A stretch of 64,000 nt of DNA from JACVRM01 sp963839815 (GCA_963839815.1 CAWIWF010000006.1:372001-436000); one strand, 5' to 3'. Positions 40,330 to 50,176 are shown, numbered from the stretch's first letter. Notes: a model not told the origin generated them from the sequence alone. Translations and numbers: made by a program.

Positions 40330-40613
40330 CTGCTCGCCTCCAGGCATCGGAGTGCCGGGCGCACGCGGCTGATCGCGGCGTCCGCAGGCCGCGGCCGGCA
40401 ACGGCGCTTCCACACGTGCCAGGTGGCACGAGCGCCGAGGACGGCACCCGCCCCGACTGAGTGACGATCGTCGCGAGCGGCGCCACCCCGCATGGCTCCT
40501 GCGGCTCCATGACGCCGTTTGTCAGCGGAACGTCAGCATTCGATGAGGCGTGTTTTCGGCGGGCGCGGAGCAGGAAAGAAGGCCGTCTGAGCGACTTCTG
40601 GAGGATCGAACAG
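40330..40613. other. Intergenic region before the peptide transporter operon
   Basis: 284 bp. TTGTCA (40519-40524) is a possible -35, but no good -10 lies at the right distance. A strong GGAGG (40600-40604) sets the oppA-like start. No gene seen. Confidence 0.4.
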
Positions 40614-42254
40614 ATGAGACAGCGACGCCTAACGCTGCTGCTCGGCGCCCTCGGCGCCAGTGCGGCACTCTTCGTCGGCTCCGCCTGTGGCGGCAGCGCC
40701 GACAACGGCGGCCAGGCCGGTTCGCAGGCCGCCAACCAGACCATCACGGTCAACTGGGGCACGGAGCCCCCATCACTCGACCCGGGTCTGGCGACGGACA
40801 CCACGTCCGCCAACATCGTCTCGAACATCATGGATCCGCTCGTGCGCCTCGGTGAGGATCTCGAGCCGGTTCCCAGCCTCGCCGAGTCGTGGACGATGTC
40901 GGACGGCGGCAAGACCATTACCTTCAAGCTCCGCACCGACGGCAAGTGGACGAATGGCGACCCGGTCAAGGCCGGTGACTTCGTCTACGCCTGGAAGCGG
41001 ACGCTCTCGCCGGAGCTCGGCGCGGACTACGCCTACCAGCTCTACGGCGTCGTCGGTGCCGAGGACTACAACACGTGCGAGAAGCAGTGCGCCGCGCTGG
41101 CCGACAAGGTCGGCGTCACCGCGGTCGACGACCAGACCCTGCGCGTGCAGCTGACGAGTGCGCAGCCCTGGTTCATCCAGCAGGTGGCCCACCACGCCTT
41201 CCTGCCGGTGCACAAGGCCACAATCGAGAAGTTCGGGGACAAGTGGACGGAGCCGGGCAACATCGTCACCAACGGCCCGTTCAAGCTCGTCCGCTGGGAT
41301 CACGACTCCCGCATCGACATCGCCAAGTGGTCGGGCTGGCGGAACGCTGCCGACGTCAAGCTGCAGCGCGTCAACGGCCGCATGATCACCGACGGTACGA
41401 CCGCCGTTCAGGCCTTCGAGGCCGGCGAGGTCGACGCCCTCATCACCCTGCCGCCCGAGGAGCTGCCGCGCCTCAAGGGGACGCCCGAGTACCAGCAGTA
41501 CCCCTCGCTCGGCACCTACTACTACGGCGTCAACGTCAAGAAGATCACCGACGTCCGGCAGCGGCGCGCCATGGCGCTCGCCATCGACCGCCGCTCGATC
41601 ATCGACAACGTCGCGCAGGCCGACCAGCTGCCGGCGACGGGCATGACGCCGGAGGGCATGCCGGGATTCGACACGATCAACCCGAGCTCGCCGTTCCTGC
41701 CCGAGAACGCCGACCTGGAGCAGGCGAAGCAGCTGCTGTCACAGGTCCCGACTCCGGTGCGGAACGTCACGGTGTTCTACAACGAGAACCCGGGCCACAA
41801 GGCCATCGCCACCGCGATCCAGTCGCAGTGGAAGGAACTCGGCCTGAACGTGACCATCAAGGCCCAGGAGTGGGCGCAGTTCCTCGAGTTCCTCGGCCCG
41901 CCTGCCAACAAGTCGGTCGACGTCTACCGGCTCGGCTGGATCGGCGACTTCGTTGACGCGATCAACTTCCTGGAGCTCTGGACGTGCAACTCGGGGAACA
42001 ACAACACGGGCTACTGCAACCCGAAGTACGACAGCCTGATCGCGCAGGCCCGCAACACCCAGGAGGACGCCAAGCGGTACGAGCTGTACGCCCAGGCCGA
42101 GGAGATGCTGTTCGGCCCCGAGGGCGACATGCCGATCCTCCCGATCTACTGGTACACGTTCACGCACCTCGAGCGCGAGAACATCAAGGACACCTTCAAC
42201 GTCGACCTGCTCTCCCAGATCGACCTGACCGAGGTCGAGGTCACCGAGAGCTAG
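40614..42254 (+). CDS. Peptide/oligopeptide ABC transporter substrate-binding lipoprotein (OppA-like)
   Basis: 546 residues. Lipoprotein signal with lipobox VGSAC (Cys about 25). SBP family 5 fold: TITVNWGTEPPSLDPGLATD, NIVSNIMDPLVRLGEDLEPVPSLAESW, LRTDGKWTNGDPVKAGDFVYAWKRTL, TNGPFKLVRW, and YYYGVNVKKITDVRQRRAMALAIDR. The VFYNENPGHKAIATAIQSQWKELGLNV segment and YNTCEKQC/TCNSGNNNTGYC cysteines suggest disulfides. Anchored outside the cell; delivers peptides to the permease downstream. ATG with GGAGG 9 nt upstream, one of the few strong Shine-Dalgarno starts here. Confidence 0.93.
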   Translation: MRQRRLTLLLGALGASAALFVGSACGGSADNGGQAGSQAANQTITVNWGTEPPSLDPGLATDTTSANIVSNIMDPLVRLGEDLEPVPSLAESWTMSDGGKTITFKLRTDGKWTNGDPVKAGDFVYAWKRTLSPELGADYAYQLYGVVGAEDYNTCEKQCAALADKVGVTAVDDQTLRVQLTSAQPWFIQQVAHHAFLPVHKATIEKFGDKWTEPGNIVTNGPFKLVRWDHDSRIDIAKWSGWRNAADVKLQRVNGRMITDGTTAVQAFEAGEVDALITLPPEELPRLKGTPEYQQYPSLGTYYYGVNVKKITDVRQRRAMALAIDRRSIIDNVAQADQLPATGMTPEGMPGFDTINPSSPFLPENADLEQAKQLLSQVPTPVRNVTVFYNENPGHKAIATAIQSQWKELGLNVTIKAQEWAQFLEFLGPPANKSVDVYRLGWIGDFVDAINFLELWTCNSGNNNTGYCNPKYDSLIAQARNTQEDAKRYELYAQAEEMLFGPEGDMPILPIYWYTFTHLERENIKDTFNVDLLSQIDLTEVEVTES

Positions 42255-42337
42255 CACCCGTCTGACGCAAGACCCCGCGGGCGGGGGCGCCAAGTGTGTC
42301 CCCGCCCGCACCCAGTTCGAGCGAGAAAGAGGGCCGC

Positions 42338-43273
42338 GTGACCAAGTTCGTGATCAGACGGGTGCTCTGGACGATCCCCGTGATGCTGCTCGTCATCCTG
42401 ATGACGTTCACGCTGATGCGGCAGATCGAGGGCAACCCGTTCCGCAAGAGCGAGCGCGCGGTGCCCGAGGCGATCCAGCGCAATCTCGAGCGCAAGTTCA
42501 ACCTCGACGAGCCCTGGTACGTCCAGTACGGCCTCTACGTCAAGGGCGTCTTCACCTGGGACTTCGGCCCCTCTCTCGTCCTGCGCAACCGGACGGTGAA
42601 CGACATCATCGCCGAGCACTTCCCGCGCTCGATCGAGCTCGGCCTCTACGCCCTCCTCTTTGCGCTCGTGGTCGGCATCCCGCTCGGGATCCTGGCCGCA
42701 CTGCGCGCCAACACGATCTTCGACTACGCCGCCATGTTCTTCTCGAACATCGGCTTCGCCATCCCGAGCTTCCTGATCGCGACTCTCTTCATCTACTTCT
42801 TCGCGCTCGAGTGGCGCGACATCACCGGCCTGCCGACGAGCGGCTGGTCGACCTGGAAGCACAAGCTGCTGCCCTCGATCGCGCTCGGCCTGGGCCCGAT
42901 GGCGTACTTCGCCCGGCTCGTCCGCGGCACGATGCTCGAGACGCTGCAGCAGGACTACGTGCGCACGGCGAAGGCCAAGGGCCTGCGCTGGCGCCGCATC
43001 GTGCTCGTGCACGTGCTGCGCAACTCGCTGATCCCGGCGGTGACGGCGGCCGGCCCGCTGTTCGGCTTCCTGATCACCGGCTCGTTCGTGATCGAGTACA
43101 TCTTCGCCATCCCGGGCATCGGCCGCTACTACGTGGACGCGGTCGAGGCACGGGACTACTCGGTGGTGATGGGGCTGACCGTCCTCCTGTCGGTGATCGT
43201 GATCATCGCCAACATGGTCGTGGACATCCTCTACGGCGTCCTCGACCCGCGCACCCGGGAGCAGCGCGCCTGA
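42338..43273 (+). CDS. Peptide ABC transporter permease (DppB/OppB-like)
   Basis: 311 residues, about six membrane spans. The N-terminal VIRRVLWTIPVMLLVILMTFTLMRQIEGNPF is typical of DppB/OppB. The coupling EAA motif is TMLETLQQDYVRTAKAKGLRWRRIVLVHVLRNSLIP. It ends LYGVLDPRTREQ. GTG 42338 follows GAGGGCCGC. The TGA overlaps the ATG of the partner permease (TGATG). Confidence 0.92.
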   Translation: MTKFVIRRVLWTIPVMLLVILMTFTLMRQIEGNPFRKSERAVPEAIQRNLERKFNLDEPWYVQYGLYVKGVFTWDFGPSLVLRNRTVNDIIAEHFPRSIELGLYALLFALVVGIPLGILAALRANTIFDYAAMFFSNIGFAIPSFLIATLFIYFFALEWRDITGLPTSGWSTWKHKLLPSIALGLGPMAYFARLVRGTMLETLQQDYVRTAKAKGLRWRRIVLVHVLRNSLIPAVTAAGPLFGFLITGSFVIEYIFAIPGIGRYYVDAVEARDYSVVMGLTVLLSVIVIIANMVVDILYGVLDPRTREQRA

Positions 43274-44220
43274 TGTCCACCACCGACGCCCGCGAGCAGG
43301 TCGTCCGCGAGGACCTGCGGCCGGAGACGCCCGTCTGGGACCGTGAGTCCGGCGCCGGCGCCGCCGTTCGCCAGACCAGCCTCTGGCGCGACGCCCTCCA
43401 CCGCTATACCCGCAACCGCGGCGCGGTACTCGCTGCGATTGTCTTCGCGCTCGTCGTGCTCTACACGCTGATCGTGCCGGTGGTCTCGCCGCACGACCCG
43501 AACAAGGTCGTCTTCCCGGACGCGTACCAGGGCCCGAGCCTCTCGCACCCGTTCGGGACAGACAACTTCGGCCGAGACGTCTTCCTGCGCGCGGCGCTCG
43601 GCGGCCGCCTCTCGATCGCCATCGGGTTTGCGGCCACGTTCGCCATCCTGCTGATCGGCCTCGCCTACGGAGCGATCGCAGGCTTCGTCGGCGGCAAGCT
43701 CGACAACATCCTCATGCGCTTTCTCGACGCCCTCTACGGGCTGCCGTACCTGCCGTTCGCGATCATCATCGTCGCAATCGTCGGGAAGGCCAGCTTCCTG
43801 ACGATGGTGGTCGCGCTGTCGGTGGTGAGCTGGTTCACGGCCGCCCGGATCGTGCGCGGCCAGGTCATCTCCCTCAAGCAGAACGACTACGTGCGCGCGG
43901 CCCAGGCGGTCGGCGCGCGCTGGTACCGGATCCTCGGCCGCCACCTGTTGCCGAACACGCTCGGCGTGCTGATCATCGTCATGTTCCTCGAGCTCCCCGG
44001 CGTCATCCTCGGCGAGGCGATCCTGTCCTTCCTCGGGCTCGGGATCAGCGCGCCCTCGGCCTCCTGGGGCTCGATGGCGTTCGAGGGCCGCGAGGTCTAC
44101 CGGGTGCACCCGCACCTGATCGTGATCCCGTCCGTGGCGATTGCGACCGTGGTGCTGTCGGCGAACTTCGTCGCCGACGGCCTGCGCGACGCGCTCGACC
44201 CGCGCACGAGGGCGCACTGA
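43273..44220 (+). CDS. Peptide ABC transporter permease (DppC/OppC-like)
   Basis: 315 residues. A cytosolic N-terminal tail of about 60 residues, then six spans. HPFGTDNFGRDVFLRAALGGRLSIAIG is the DppC signature, the EAA loop is SLKQNDYVRAAQAVGARWYRILGRHLLPNTLG, and the end is ADGLRDALDPRTRAH. Partner of the preceding permease; the next gene begins one base after its stop. Confidence 0.93.
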   Translation: MSTTDAREQVVREDLRPETPVWDRESGAGAAVRQTSLWRDALHRYTRNRGAVLAAIVFALVVLYTLIVPVVSPHDPNKVVFPDAYQGPSLSHPFGTDNFGRDVFLRAALGGRLSIAIGFAATFAILLIGLAYGAIAGFVGGKLDNILMRFLDALYGLPYLPFAIIIVAIVGKASFLTMVVALSVVSWFTAARIVRGQVISLKQNDYVRAAQAVGARWYRILGRHLLPNTLGVLIIVMFLELPGVILGEAILSFLGLGISAPSASWGSMAFEGREVYRVHPHLIVIPSVAIATVVLSANFVADGLRDALDPRTRAH

Positions 44221-44221
44221 G

Positions 44222-45241
<1,020 letters not shown>

Positions 45242-45258
45242 GCCCCGTGCGGGTGGCG

Positions 45259-45288
45259 CAGGGTCTGTCCCCAGCGGGGACTGACCTG
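45259..45288 (-). repeat. REP-like hairpin, copy 1 (inverted)
   Basis: On the minus strand: GGTCAGTCCCC, loop GCT, GGGGACAGACC. The stem is interrupted by an A/A mismatch on both sides, a usual REP trait. Paired with 45317-45345 in the opposite sense. Confidence 0.7.
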
Positions 45289-45316
45289 TCGTGCGTGCGC
45301 TGGCCGGCTCCACACC

Positions 45317-45345
45317 GGGTCAGTCCCCTGCGGGGACAGACCCTG
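45317..45345 (+). repeat. REP-like hairpin, copy 2
   Basis: GGTCAGTCCCC, TGC, GGGGACAGACC. Faces copy 1 across 28 bp, forming a BIME-like unit between the two ATPase genes. Confidence 0.7.
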
Positions 45346-45368
45346 CCGAGACGCCGCTGGGTGGTCGC

Positions 45369-46229
45369 ATGAGCGCCGAGCCGCTCCTTCGCGTCGAGGG
45401 GCTCAAGCGCTACTTCCCGGTCAAGAAGGGCTTCCTCTGGGAGCGCACCGTCGACCACGTGAAGGCCGTGGACGACGTCTCGTTCGAGCTCGAGGAGGGC
45501 AAGACCCTCGGTCTCGTCGGCGAGTCCGGGTCGGGCAAGTCCACGACGGGCTACTGCGTCCTCCAGTTGCTGAAGCCGACCGCCGGCTCGGTGCGCTTCG
45601 ACGGCATCGAGCTGACCGAGCAGTCCCGGGGCGACCTGCGCCGGATGCGCCGCGAGATGCAGATCGTCTTCCAGGACCCGCACTCGTCGCTGAACCCGCG
45701 CATGACCGTGGGCGACATCGTCGCCGAGCCGCTGCTGGTGCACGGGATCGGCACGCGGCAGCGGCGGCGCGAGACCGTGCGGCGGCTGCTCGAGGTCGTC
45801 GGCTTCGACCCCAGCTACACGAACCGCTACCCGCACGAGTTCTCGGGAGGCCAGCGCCAGCGCATCGGCATCGCCCGCGCGCTCGCCCTCAACCCCAAGC
45901 TGATCGTCTGCGACGAGCCGGTCTCCGCGCTCGACGTCTCGATCCAGGCGCAGATCCTCAACCTGCTCAAGGACCTCCAGCGCGACTTCGGCCTCGCCTA
46001 CCTCTTCATCGCCCACGACCTCGCCGTCGTGCGTGGCATGAGCGACACGATCGCGGTCATGCACAACGGCCGCATCGTCGAGACCGGCGCGGCCGAGCAG
46101 GTCTACGAGCGGCCCCAGGCCGAGTACACCAAGGCGCTGCTGGCTGCGGTTCCCGTGCCCGATCCCAAGGGCATGCGGGAGCGCAAGGCGGAGCGCCGCC
46201 GGCTTCGCGCCGCGCTGTCCGAGGGCTGA
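45369..46229 (+). CDS. Peptide ABC transporter ATPase (DppF/OppF-like)
   Basis: 286 residues. YFPVKKGFLWERTVDHVKAVDDVSF is the OppF/DppF opening. Walker A GESGSGKST, Q-loop VFQDPHSSLNP, signature FSGGQRQRIGIARAL, Walker B IVCDEPVSALD, switch IAHDLAVV. It ends at the arginine-rich MRERKAERRRLRAAL. ATG 45369 follows the REP-like pair, which separates it from its partner by 127 bp; expression may differ from the first four genes. Confidence 0.93.
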   Translation: MSAEPLLRVEGLKRYFPVKKGFLWERTVDHVKAVDDVSFELEEGKTLGLVGESGSGKSTTGYCVLQLLKPTAGSVRFDGIELTEQSRGDLRRMRREMQIVFQDPHSSLNPRMTVGDIVAEPLLVHGIGTRQRRRETVRRLLEVVGFDPSYTNRYPHEFSGGQRQRIGIARALALNPKLIVCDEPVSALDVSIQAQILNLLKDLQRDFGLAYLFIAHDLAVVRGMSDTIAVMHNGRIVETGAAEQVYERPQAEYTKALLAAVPVPDPKGMRERKAERRRLRAALSEG

Positions 46230-46236
46230 GCCGGTG

Positions 46237-46254
46237 CGGCGCGTGGCCGCGCCG
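46237..46254 (+). terminator. Stem-loop after the transporter operon
   Basis: CGGCGCG, TGGC loop, CGCGCCG: seven G/C pairs, eight bases past the stop. No T-tract, so this is a weak intrinsic terminator at best. Confidence 0.4.
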
Positions 46255-46326
46255 ATAGCCCGTTGTCGAGCGACGGCCTGACCGGGCGCAACCGGCGATC
46301 TCCGGCTAGGACCGCGACGAGGGAGG

Positions 46327-46344
46327 ATGGGCCGACCGGCCCAT
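46327..46344. promoter_or_regulatory. Inverted repeat in the promoter of the 46379 gene
   Basis: ATGGGCC-GACC-GGCCCAT, centred about 30 bp before the -10 box, the usual position of an operator overlapping -35. Confidence 0.35.
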
Positions 46345-46366
46345 TTCCCGGGGGCCGGCGGAGGCG

Positions 46367-46372
46367 TACCGT
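46367..46372 (+). promoter_or_regulatory. -10 element TACCGT
   Basis: TACCGT, six bases, then ATG at 46379. Confidence 0.55.
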
Positions 46373-46378
46373 TGGAGG

Positions 46379-47131
46379 ATGGTCGTCAGGGGCCTCGTCG
46401 CCGGGATGGCCTGCGGGGCCACGCTCGCCTCCGCCGTCGTCGTCGCGACGGGGCACGGAGACGTGCTGCTGCCGAGCCGGAGCACGTCGGAGGCCGTCGC
46501 GAAGCCCGAGCCGTCCGTCGCCGAGGCGGCCCCGGCCTCCGTCCGGCCCCACGCCAGCGCTCCGGTCGAGGTGGCGCTCCCTGCGGGTTTCCGCAAGCGC
46601 ACGGTCTCGGAGGCGCGAATCGAGCTCGGCGTCCCGCGACGCTGGGCGGCGCTCACCCGCCGCGATGCCACTTTCCCCGGCGTGATCCAGACCCTGACCG
46701 GCACCGACCGCAGCCTGCGTGCGTCGCTCGTGGGCCTGACCATGCCGGACTCGCCCCTGAAGCTCTTCGCGTTCGACCTGCGCTCGGGCGTGGGCGAGGC
46801 GGCCACTGCGAGCGTGCTCCTCAGCGAGTCGCCTCCTGCAGGCGCGTTCGGTGTCTGGTCGGCTGCTGTGCGCCGAGAGGTGGAGCGCCTCCCGTCGCTT
46901 CACGGCCCGGTTCGCTCGACCCGCATCGTCCTGCCCGCGGGCGAGGCGCTTCGCCTCGAGTACGTGCGGACGGCCGTGCTCGGCGACCGCGAGCGGACGC
47001 TCGCAACCGTGCAGTTCGTCGTGGTCGCAGACGGCCGGGCGATCTCGCTCGTGTTCGCGGCGCCGGTCGAGCGACTGAAGGCGTACGCGCCGACCTTCCG
47101 CGCCGCGGCACGTACGCTCGTCCTTCGCTGA
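46379..47131 (+). CDS. Exported protein of unknown function
   Basis: 250 residues. An N-terminal hydrophobic segment (GLVAGMACGATLASAVVVATG) could be a signal anchor. A low-complexity Ala/Pro/Ser stretch follows to about residue 65, then a folded domain (FRKRTVSEARIELGVPRRWAALTRRDATFPGVIQTLTG ... RTLATVQFVVVADGRAISLVFAAP). The ending resembles PsbP/DcrB-like lipoprotein domains of actinobacteria, but the match is weak and I cannot name it. It has its own promoter and precedes a two-component system. Confidence 0.6.
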   Translation: MVVRGLVAGMACGATLASAVVVATGHGDVLLPSRSTSEAVAKPEPSVAEAAPASVRPHASAPVEVALPAGFRKRTVSEARIELGVPRRWAALTRRDATFPGVIQTLTGTDRSLRASLVGLTMPDSPLKLFAFDLRSGVGEAATASVLLSESPPAGAFGVWSAAVRREVERLPSLHGPVRSTRIVLPAGEALRLEYVRTAVLGDRERTLATVQFVVVADGRAISLVFAAPVERLKAYAPTFRAAARTLVLR

Positions 47132-47161
47132 TGACGCTCAGCATTCGCTGAGGCTGCACGG

Positions 47162-47171
47162 AGACATGTCC
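47162..47171. repeat. Palindrome variant AGACATGTCC
   Basis: One base from GGACATGTCC, 30 bp before the histidine kinase start. It may be an operator there. Confidence 0.3.
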
Positions 47172-47179
47172 GCCGGGCC

Positions 47180-47185
47180 GATACT
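47180..47185 (+). promoter_or_regulatory. -10 element GATACT
   Basis: GATACT, six bases, then ATG at 47192 of the histidine kinase. Confidence 0.5.
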
Positions 47186-47191
47186 TGTCCC

Positions 47192-48916
47192 ATGCGGCTC
47201 GGAGTCGGGATTCGCTGGTGGCTTGCGCTGGCGTTCGGCGCCGTTGCCGCCCTGACCGCGGTCGTCGGCGCCGAGATCCTCAACCGCAACTCGGAGGACG
47301 CGTTCCGGGCGCGCGCACAGGAGGTTGCGGCAGGGCTCGCCGTCGAGGCGGCCATCGACCTCGCAGGCGCCAGCGGCGCCGGGTTGCAGGAGGCCGTGCG
47401 GGAGCTCGCCTTCGAGGACCGGCTCTCGCTCTTCGTCTTCAACTCTGACGGCGAGCTGCTGTCGGCTCCGCGCTCCCGCGGCGTCGACCTGGAGGAGATC
47501 CCCGAGTGGGAGCAGGGCGTCGAGGCTGCGCTGGCCGAGCGGCGCTTCGTCGAGACGAGCGACACCCTGCGCACCACGGTGGTGGCGCTGCCGCTCAGCG
47601 GGCCGGGCCCCGAGGCGCTGCTCGTTCGCGCCGAGCATCCCGACATCGCCGCCGAGTTCGGGATCGTGGAGGACGAGCGCGTGAAGGCGGCCGCGGTGGC
47701 GCTCGCCGCCGGTGCGTTCGTCGGCTTCCTGATCGCCTCGCTGATCGCCGCCCGGATCGGCCGTATCGGCGCCGCCGCCGCCGCCATCGAGGGCGGCCGC
47801 TTCGACCTGGAGCTGCGCCCCCGCTTCCGCGACGAGCTGGGTCGGCTGGCGCTCACGATCGACAGGATGCGCCGCCAGCTGCGGCAGTCGTTCTCGCGCG
47901 TCGAGGCGGAGCACCGGCGCCTGGAGGGCGTGCTCGAGCGCCTCCACCAGGGCGTAGTCAGCGTCGACCGCGACCTGCGCATCGAGTTCGCGAACCGGGC
48001 CGCCAGGCAGCTGCTCGCGCCCGCGTTGCTCCGAGAGGGCGAGACGCTCCCCGAGCCCTGGCGTACGGCGTCGCTGCGCCGGCTCGTCGCCCAGCTCTTC
48101 GCGCCGGACGGCGAGGTGGCCGAGGTGCGCATGACCGGCGCCGACGGCCGGGTCTACGCCGTCGTCGGCGTCCCGGTGCGCGCCGACCAGCCGGCGGCGA
48201 TCCTCGTCCTCACCGACGTCACCGAGCGCGAGCGGCAGGAGCGCGCCGAGCGGGAGTTCGTCCAGAACGCCGCCCACGAGCTGCGCACCCCGTTGACCAC
48301 GATTCGCGCGGCCGTGGAGGCGCTCGAGGCGGGTCTCAAGGACGTGCCGGCCGAGCGCGACCGGCTGCTCGGCCACGTCGACCGCGAGTCGGAGCGCCTC
48401 GTCCGGCTCATTCGCTCGCTGCTCGTGCTCGCGAGGGCCGAGGCGCTGCTCGAGTCTCCGCCGCTCGAGCGAGTCGAGGTGCGGAGCCTGCTCGACGAGG
48501 TCGCGGAGCGCCTGTCGCCTGCTCCGGGCGTGGACATCGCCGTCGACTGTGCGCCCGGGATCGCCGTCCGCGCGAACGAGGAGCTGATGCGCGACGCGAT
48601 CAGCAACCTCGCGGCCAACAGCGCGAAGTACACGCGCGAGGGCACGATCGCGCTCGTCGGTCGGAGCCGCGACGGCGGCGAGGTGGTCATCGAGGTGCGG
48701 GACACCGGCCGCGGCTTCGATGCGGGCAGCGCCGACCGCGTCTACGAGCGCTTCTACCGGGCCGCAGGGCGCGGGACGGACGGGTTCGGGCTCGGCCTGT
48801 CGATCGTCCGGCAAGCTGTCAGGACTCTGGGCGGCACGATCGACATCCAGTCGAGGCCGGGGGTGGGCACGACTGCGGTCGTGACGCTGCCCTCCGACAA
48901 CGGGAGCAGCGCGTGA
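47192..48916 (+). CDS. Membrane sensor histidine kinase (HAMP-PAS-HisKA, PhoR/WalK-like)
   Basis: 574 residues. Two membrane spans (about 10-30 and 168-190) bracket an extracellular sensor domain. HAMP (AARIGRIGAAAAAIEGGRFDLELRPRFRDELGRLALTIDRM), PAS-like domain (LHQGVVSVDRDLRIEFANRAARQLL), then HisKA with phospho-His in FVQNAAHELRTPLTTI (about 361) and a complete ATPase domain: N box ISNLAANSAKYT, G1 VRDTGRGFD, G2 GTDGFGLGLSIVRQAV. Signal unknown. Its stop overlaps the GTG of the response regulator, its likely partner. Confidence 0.93.
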   Translation: MRLGVGIRWWLALAFGAVAALTAVVGAEILNRNSEDAFRARAQEVAAGLAVEAAIDLAGASGAGLQEAVRELAFEDRLSLFVFNSDGELLSAPRSRGVDLEEIPEWEQGVEAALAERRFVETSDTLRTTVVALPLSGPGPEALLVRAEHPDIAAEFGIVEDERVKAAAVALAAGAFVGFLIASLIAARIGRIGAAAAAIEGGRFDLELRPRFRDELGRLALTIDRMRRQLRQSFSRVEAEHRRLEGVLERLHQGVVSVDRDLRIEFANRAARQLLAPALLREGETLPEPWRTASLRRLVAQLFAPDGEVAEVRMTGADGRVYAVVGVPVRADQPAAILVLTDVTERERQERAEREFVQNAAHELRTPLTTIRAAVEALEAGLKDVPAERDRLLGHVDRESERLVRLIRSLLVLARAEALLESPPLERVEVRSLLDEVAERLSPAPGVDIAVDCAPGIAVRANEELMRDAISNLAANSAKYTREGTIALVGRSRDGGEVVIEVRDTGRGFDAGSADRVYERFYRAAGRGTDGFGLGLSIVRQAVRTLGGTIDIQSRPGVGTTAVVTLPSDNGSSA

Positions 48917-49605
48917 GCGAGCGAGTGCTCCTCGTCGACGACGATCCCGGCATCCGCGATGTCGTTGCCGCGTCGCTCCGCCTCGAGGGCTTCGACGTCG
49001 AGGTGGCCGAGGACGGCGAGCGCGCCCTCGAGGAGCTCGACGGTGATCGCTTCGACCTCGTCGTGCTCGACCTGATGCTGCCCGGCATCCCCGGCACCGA
49101 GGTGTGCCGCCGCCTGCGCGAGGCGGGTAACCCGGTGCCGGTGCTGATGCTCACGGCCCGCGACGCCGAGGTCGACCGCGTGCTCGGGCTCGAGCTCGGC
49201 GCCGACGACTACGTCACCAAGCCGTTCTCGACCCGTGAGCTCGTCAGCCGCGCGCGGGCCATCTTCCGCCGCCGCGAGCTCGACAGGGCGGACAGCACGG
49301 CCACGGTTCGTCGCGTCGGCGGCCTGGAGCTCGACTTCGTGCGCCACGTCGTCCGCATCGATGGCGAGCCGGTACAGCTCACCCCCTCCGAGTTCAAGCT
49401 GCTGGCGCTGCTCGCGAAGGAGCCGGAGCGGGTGTTCACGCGCCGGCAGATGATGGAGCACCTCTGGGAGAGTGAGCACGTGGGCGACCAGCACGCATGC
49501 GACGTCCACGTGTCCAACCTCCGCCGCAAGATCGAGCGCGACCCGTCCCGGCCGGAGCGGATCGTGACCGTGCGCTCGGTCGGCTACAAGCTCGCAGCCA
49601 CGTGA
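48913..49605 (+). CDS. OmpR/PhoB-family response regulator
   Basis: 230 residues. Receiver: LLVDDDPGIRDVV, phospho-acceptor Asp about residue 53 in LVVLDLMLPG, switch MLTARDAEVD, Lys in DDYVTKPFS. Winged-helix DNA-binding domain: LTPSEFKLLALLAKEPERVFTRRQMMEHLW and CDVHVSNLRRKIERDPSRPERIVTVRSVGYKL. GTG start within the kinase stop, so made together with it. Confidence 0.94.
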   Translation: MSERVLLVDDDPGIRDVVAASLRLEGFDVEVAEDGERALEELDGDRFDLVVLDLMLPGIPGTEVCRRLREAGNPVPVLMLTARDAEVDRVLGLELGADDYVTKPFSTRELVSRARAIFRRRELDRADSTATVRRVGGLELDFVRHVVRIDGEPVQLTPSEFKLLALLAKEPERVFTRRQMMEHLWESEHVGDQHACDVHVSNLRRKIERDPSRPERIVTVRSVGYKLAAT

Positions 49606-49621
49606 CGGGCGGAGCACGCCT

Positions 49622-50176
49622 GTGAACCGTGGCGAGGCGCTCAGCCTCGGCGTCGGCGTCCTCCAGATCGTGCTGGCGCTCGTGGTGGCCCGCCGCCTGG
49701 CGCGCTTCGGGCGGGTGTTTCCGTGGCTCGGCGCGCTGACGATCTTCTTCGCCCTGCGCGGGGTCACGCGGGTGGTGGACGCGTTCACCGACAGCACCGA
49801 GGCGCTTGCCGTCCCGGTCGACCTGCTGCTGATCCTGGTGCTGATCCTGCTCATCCTCGGCTTCGATCGGACGACGCGGGCGCTGCTGCTCGCGCAGGAC
49901 GAGGCGCGCTACCGCGAGGAGGAGTACGAGCGCGCGCTCGCGGACTACCGCCGGCTCGCCCGCCACCGGCTCGCCAACCCGCTGACGGCGATCCAGGGCG
50001 GCATCGCGGCGCTCAAGACCTTTCCCGGCCTGGACGAGACGCGTCGCGCCGAGCTGCTCGACGTGATCGAGGCCGAGAGCCGGCGGCTGGAGCACATCGT
50101 GCTCGAGCCTCACGCCCTCACCCCGGAGGAACGCGGTCTGAGGCCGCGGCCGGCGCTGCCCCGGTCGCGGGGCTAG
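49622..50176 (+). CDS. Membrane protein with a histidine-kinase-like dimerization helix but no ATPase domain
   Basis: 184 residues. Two to three N-terminal membrane spans (SLGVGVLQIVLALVVARR, PWLGALTIFFALRGV, AVPVDLLLILVLILLILGF), then a coiled segment (DEARYREEEYERALADYRRLA) leading to HRLANPLTAIQGGIAALK, a DHp H-box-like motif with a His, and a second helix (ELLDVIEAESRRLEHIVL). No N, G1 or G2 boxes follow. It may be an accessory that binds the neighbouring kinase or regulator. GTG start 16 nt after the regulator, so probably in the same transcript. The last 59 bp overlap the convergent DedA gene. Confidence 0.65.
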   Translation: MNRGEALSLGVGVLQIVLALVVARRLARFGRVFPWLGALTIFFALRGVTRVVDAFTDSTEALAVPVDLLLILVLILLILGFDRTTRALLLAQDEARYREEEYERALADYRRLARHRLANPLTAIQGGIAALKTFPGLDETRRAELLDVIEAESRRLEHIVLEPHALTPEERGLRPRPALPRSRG

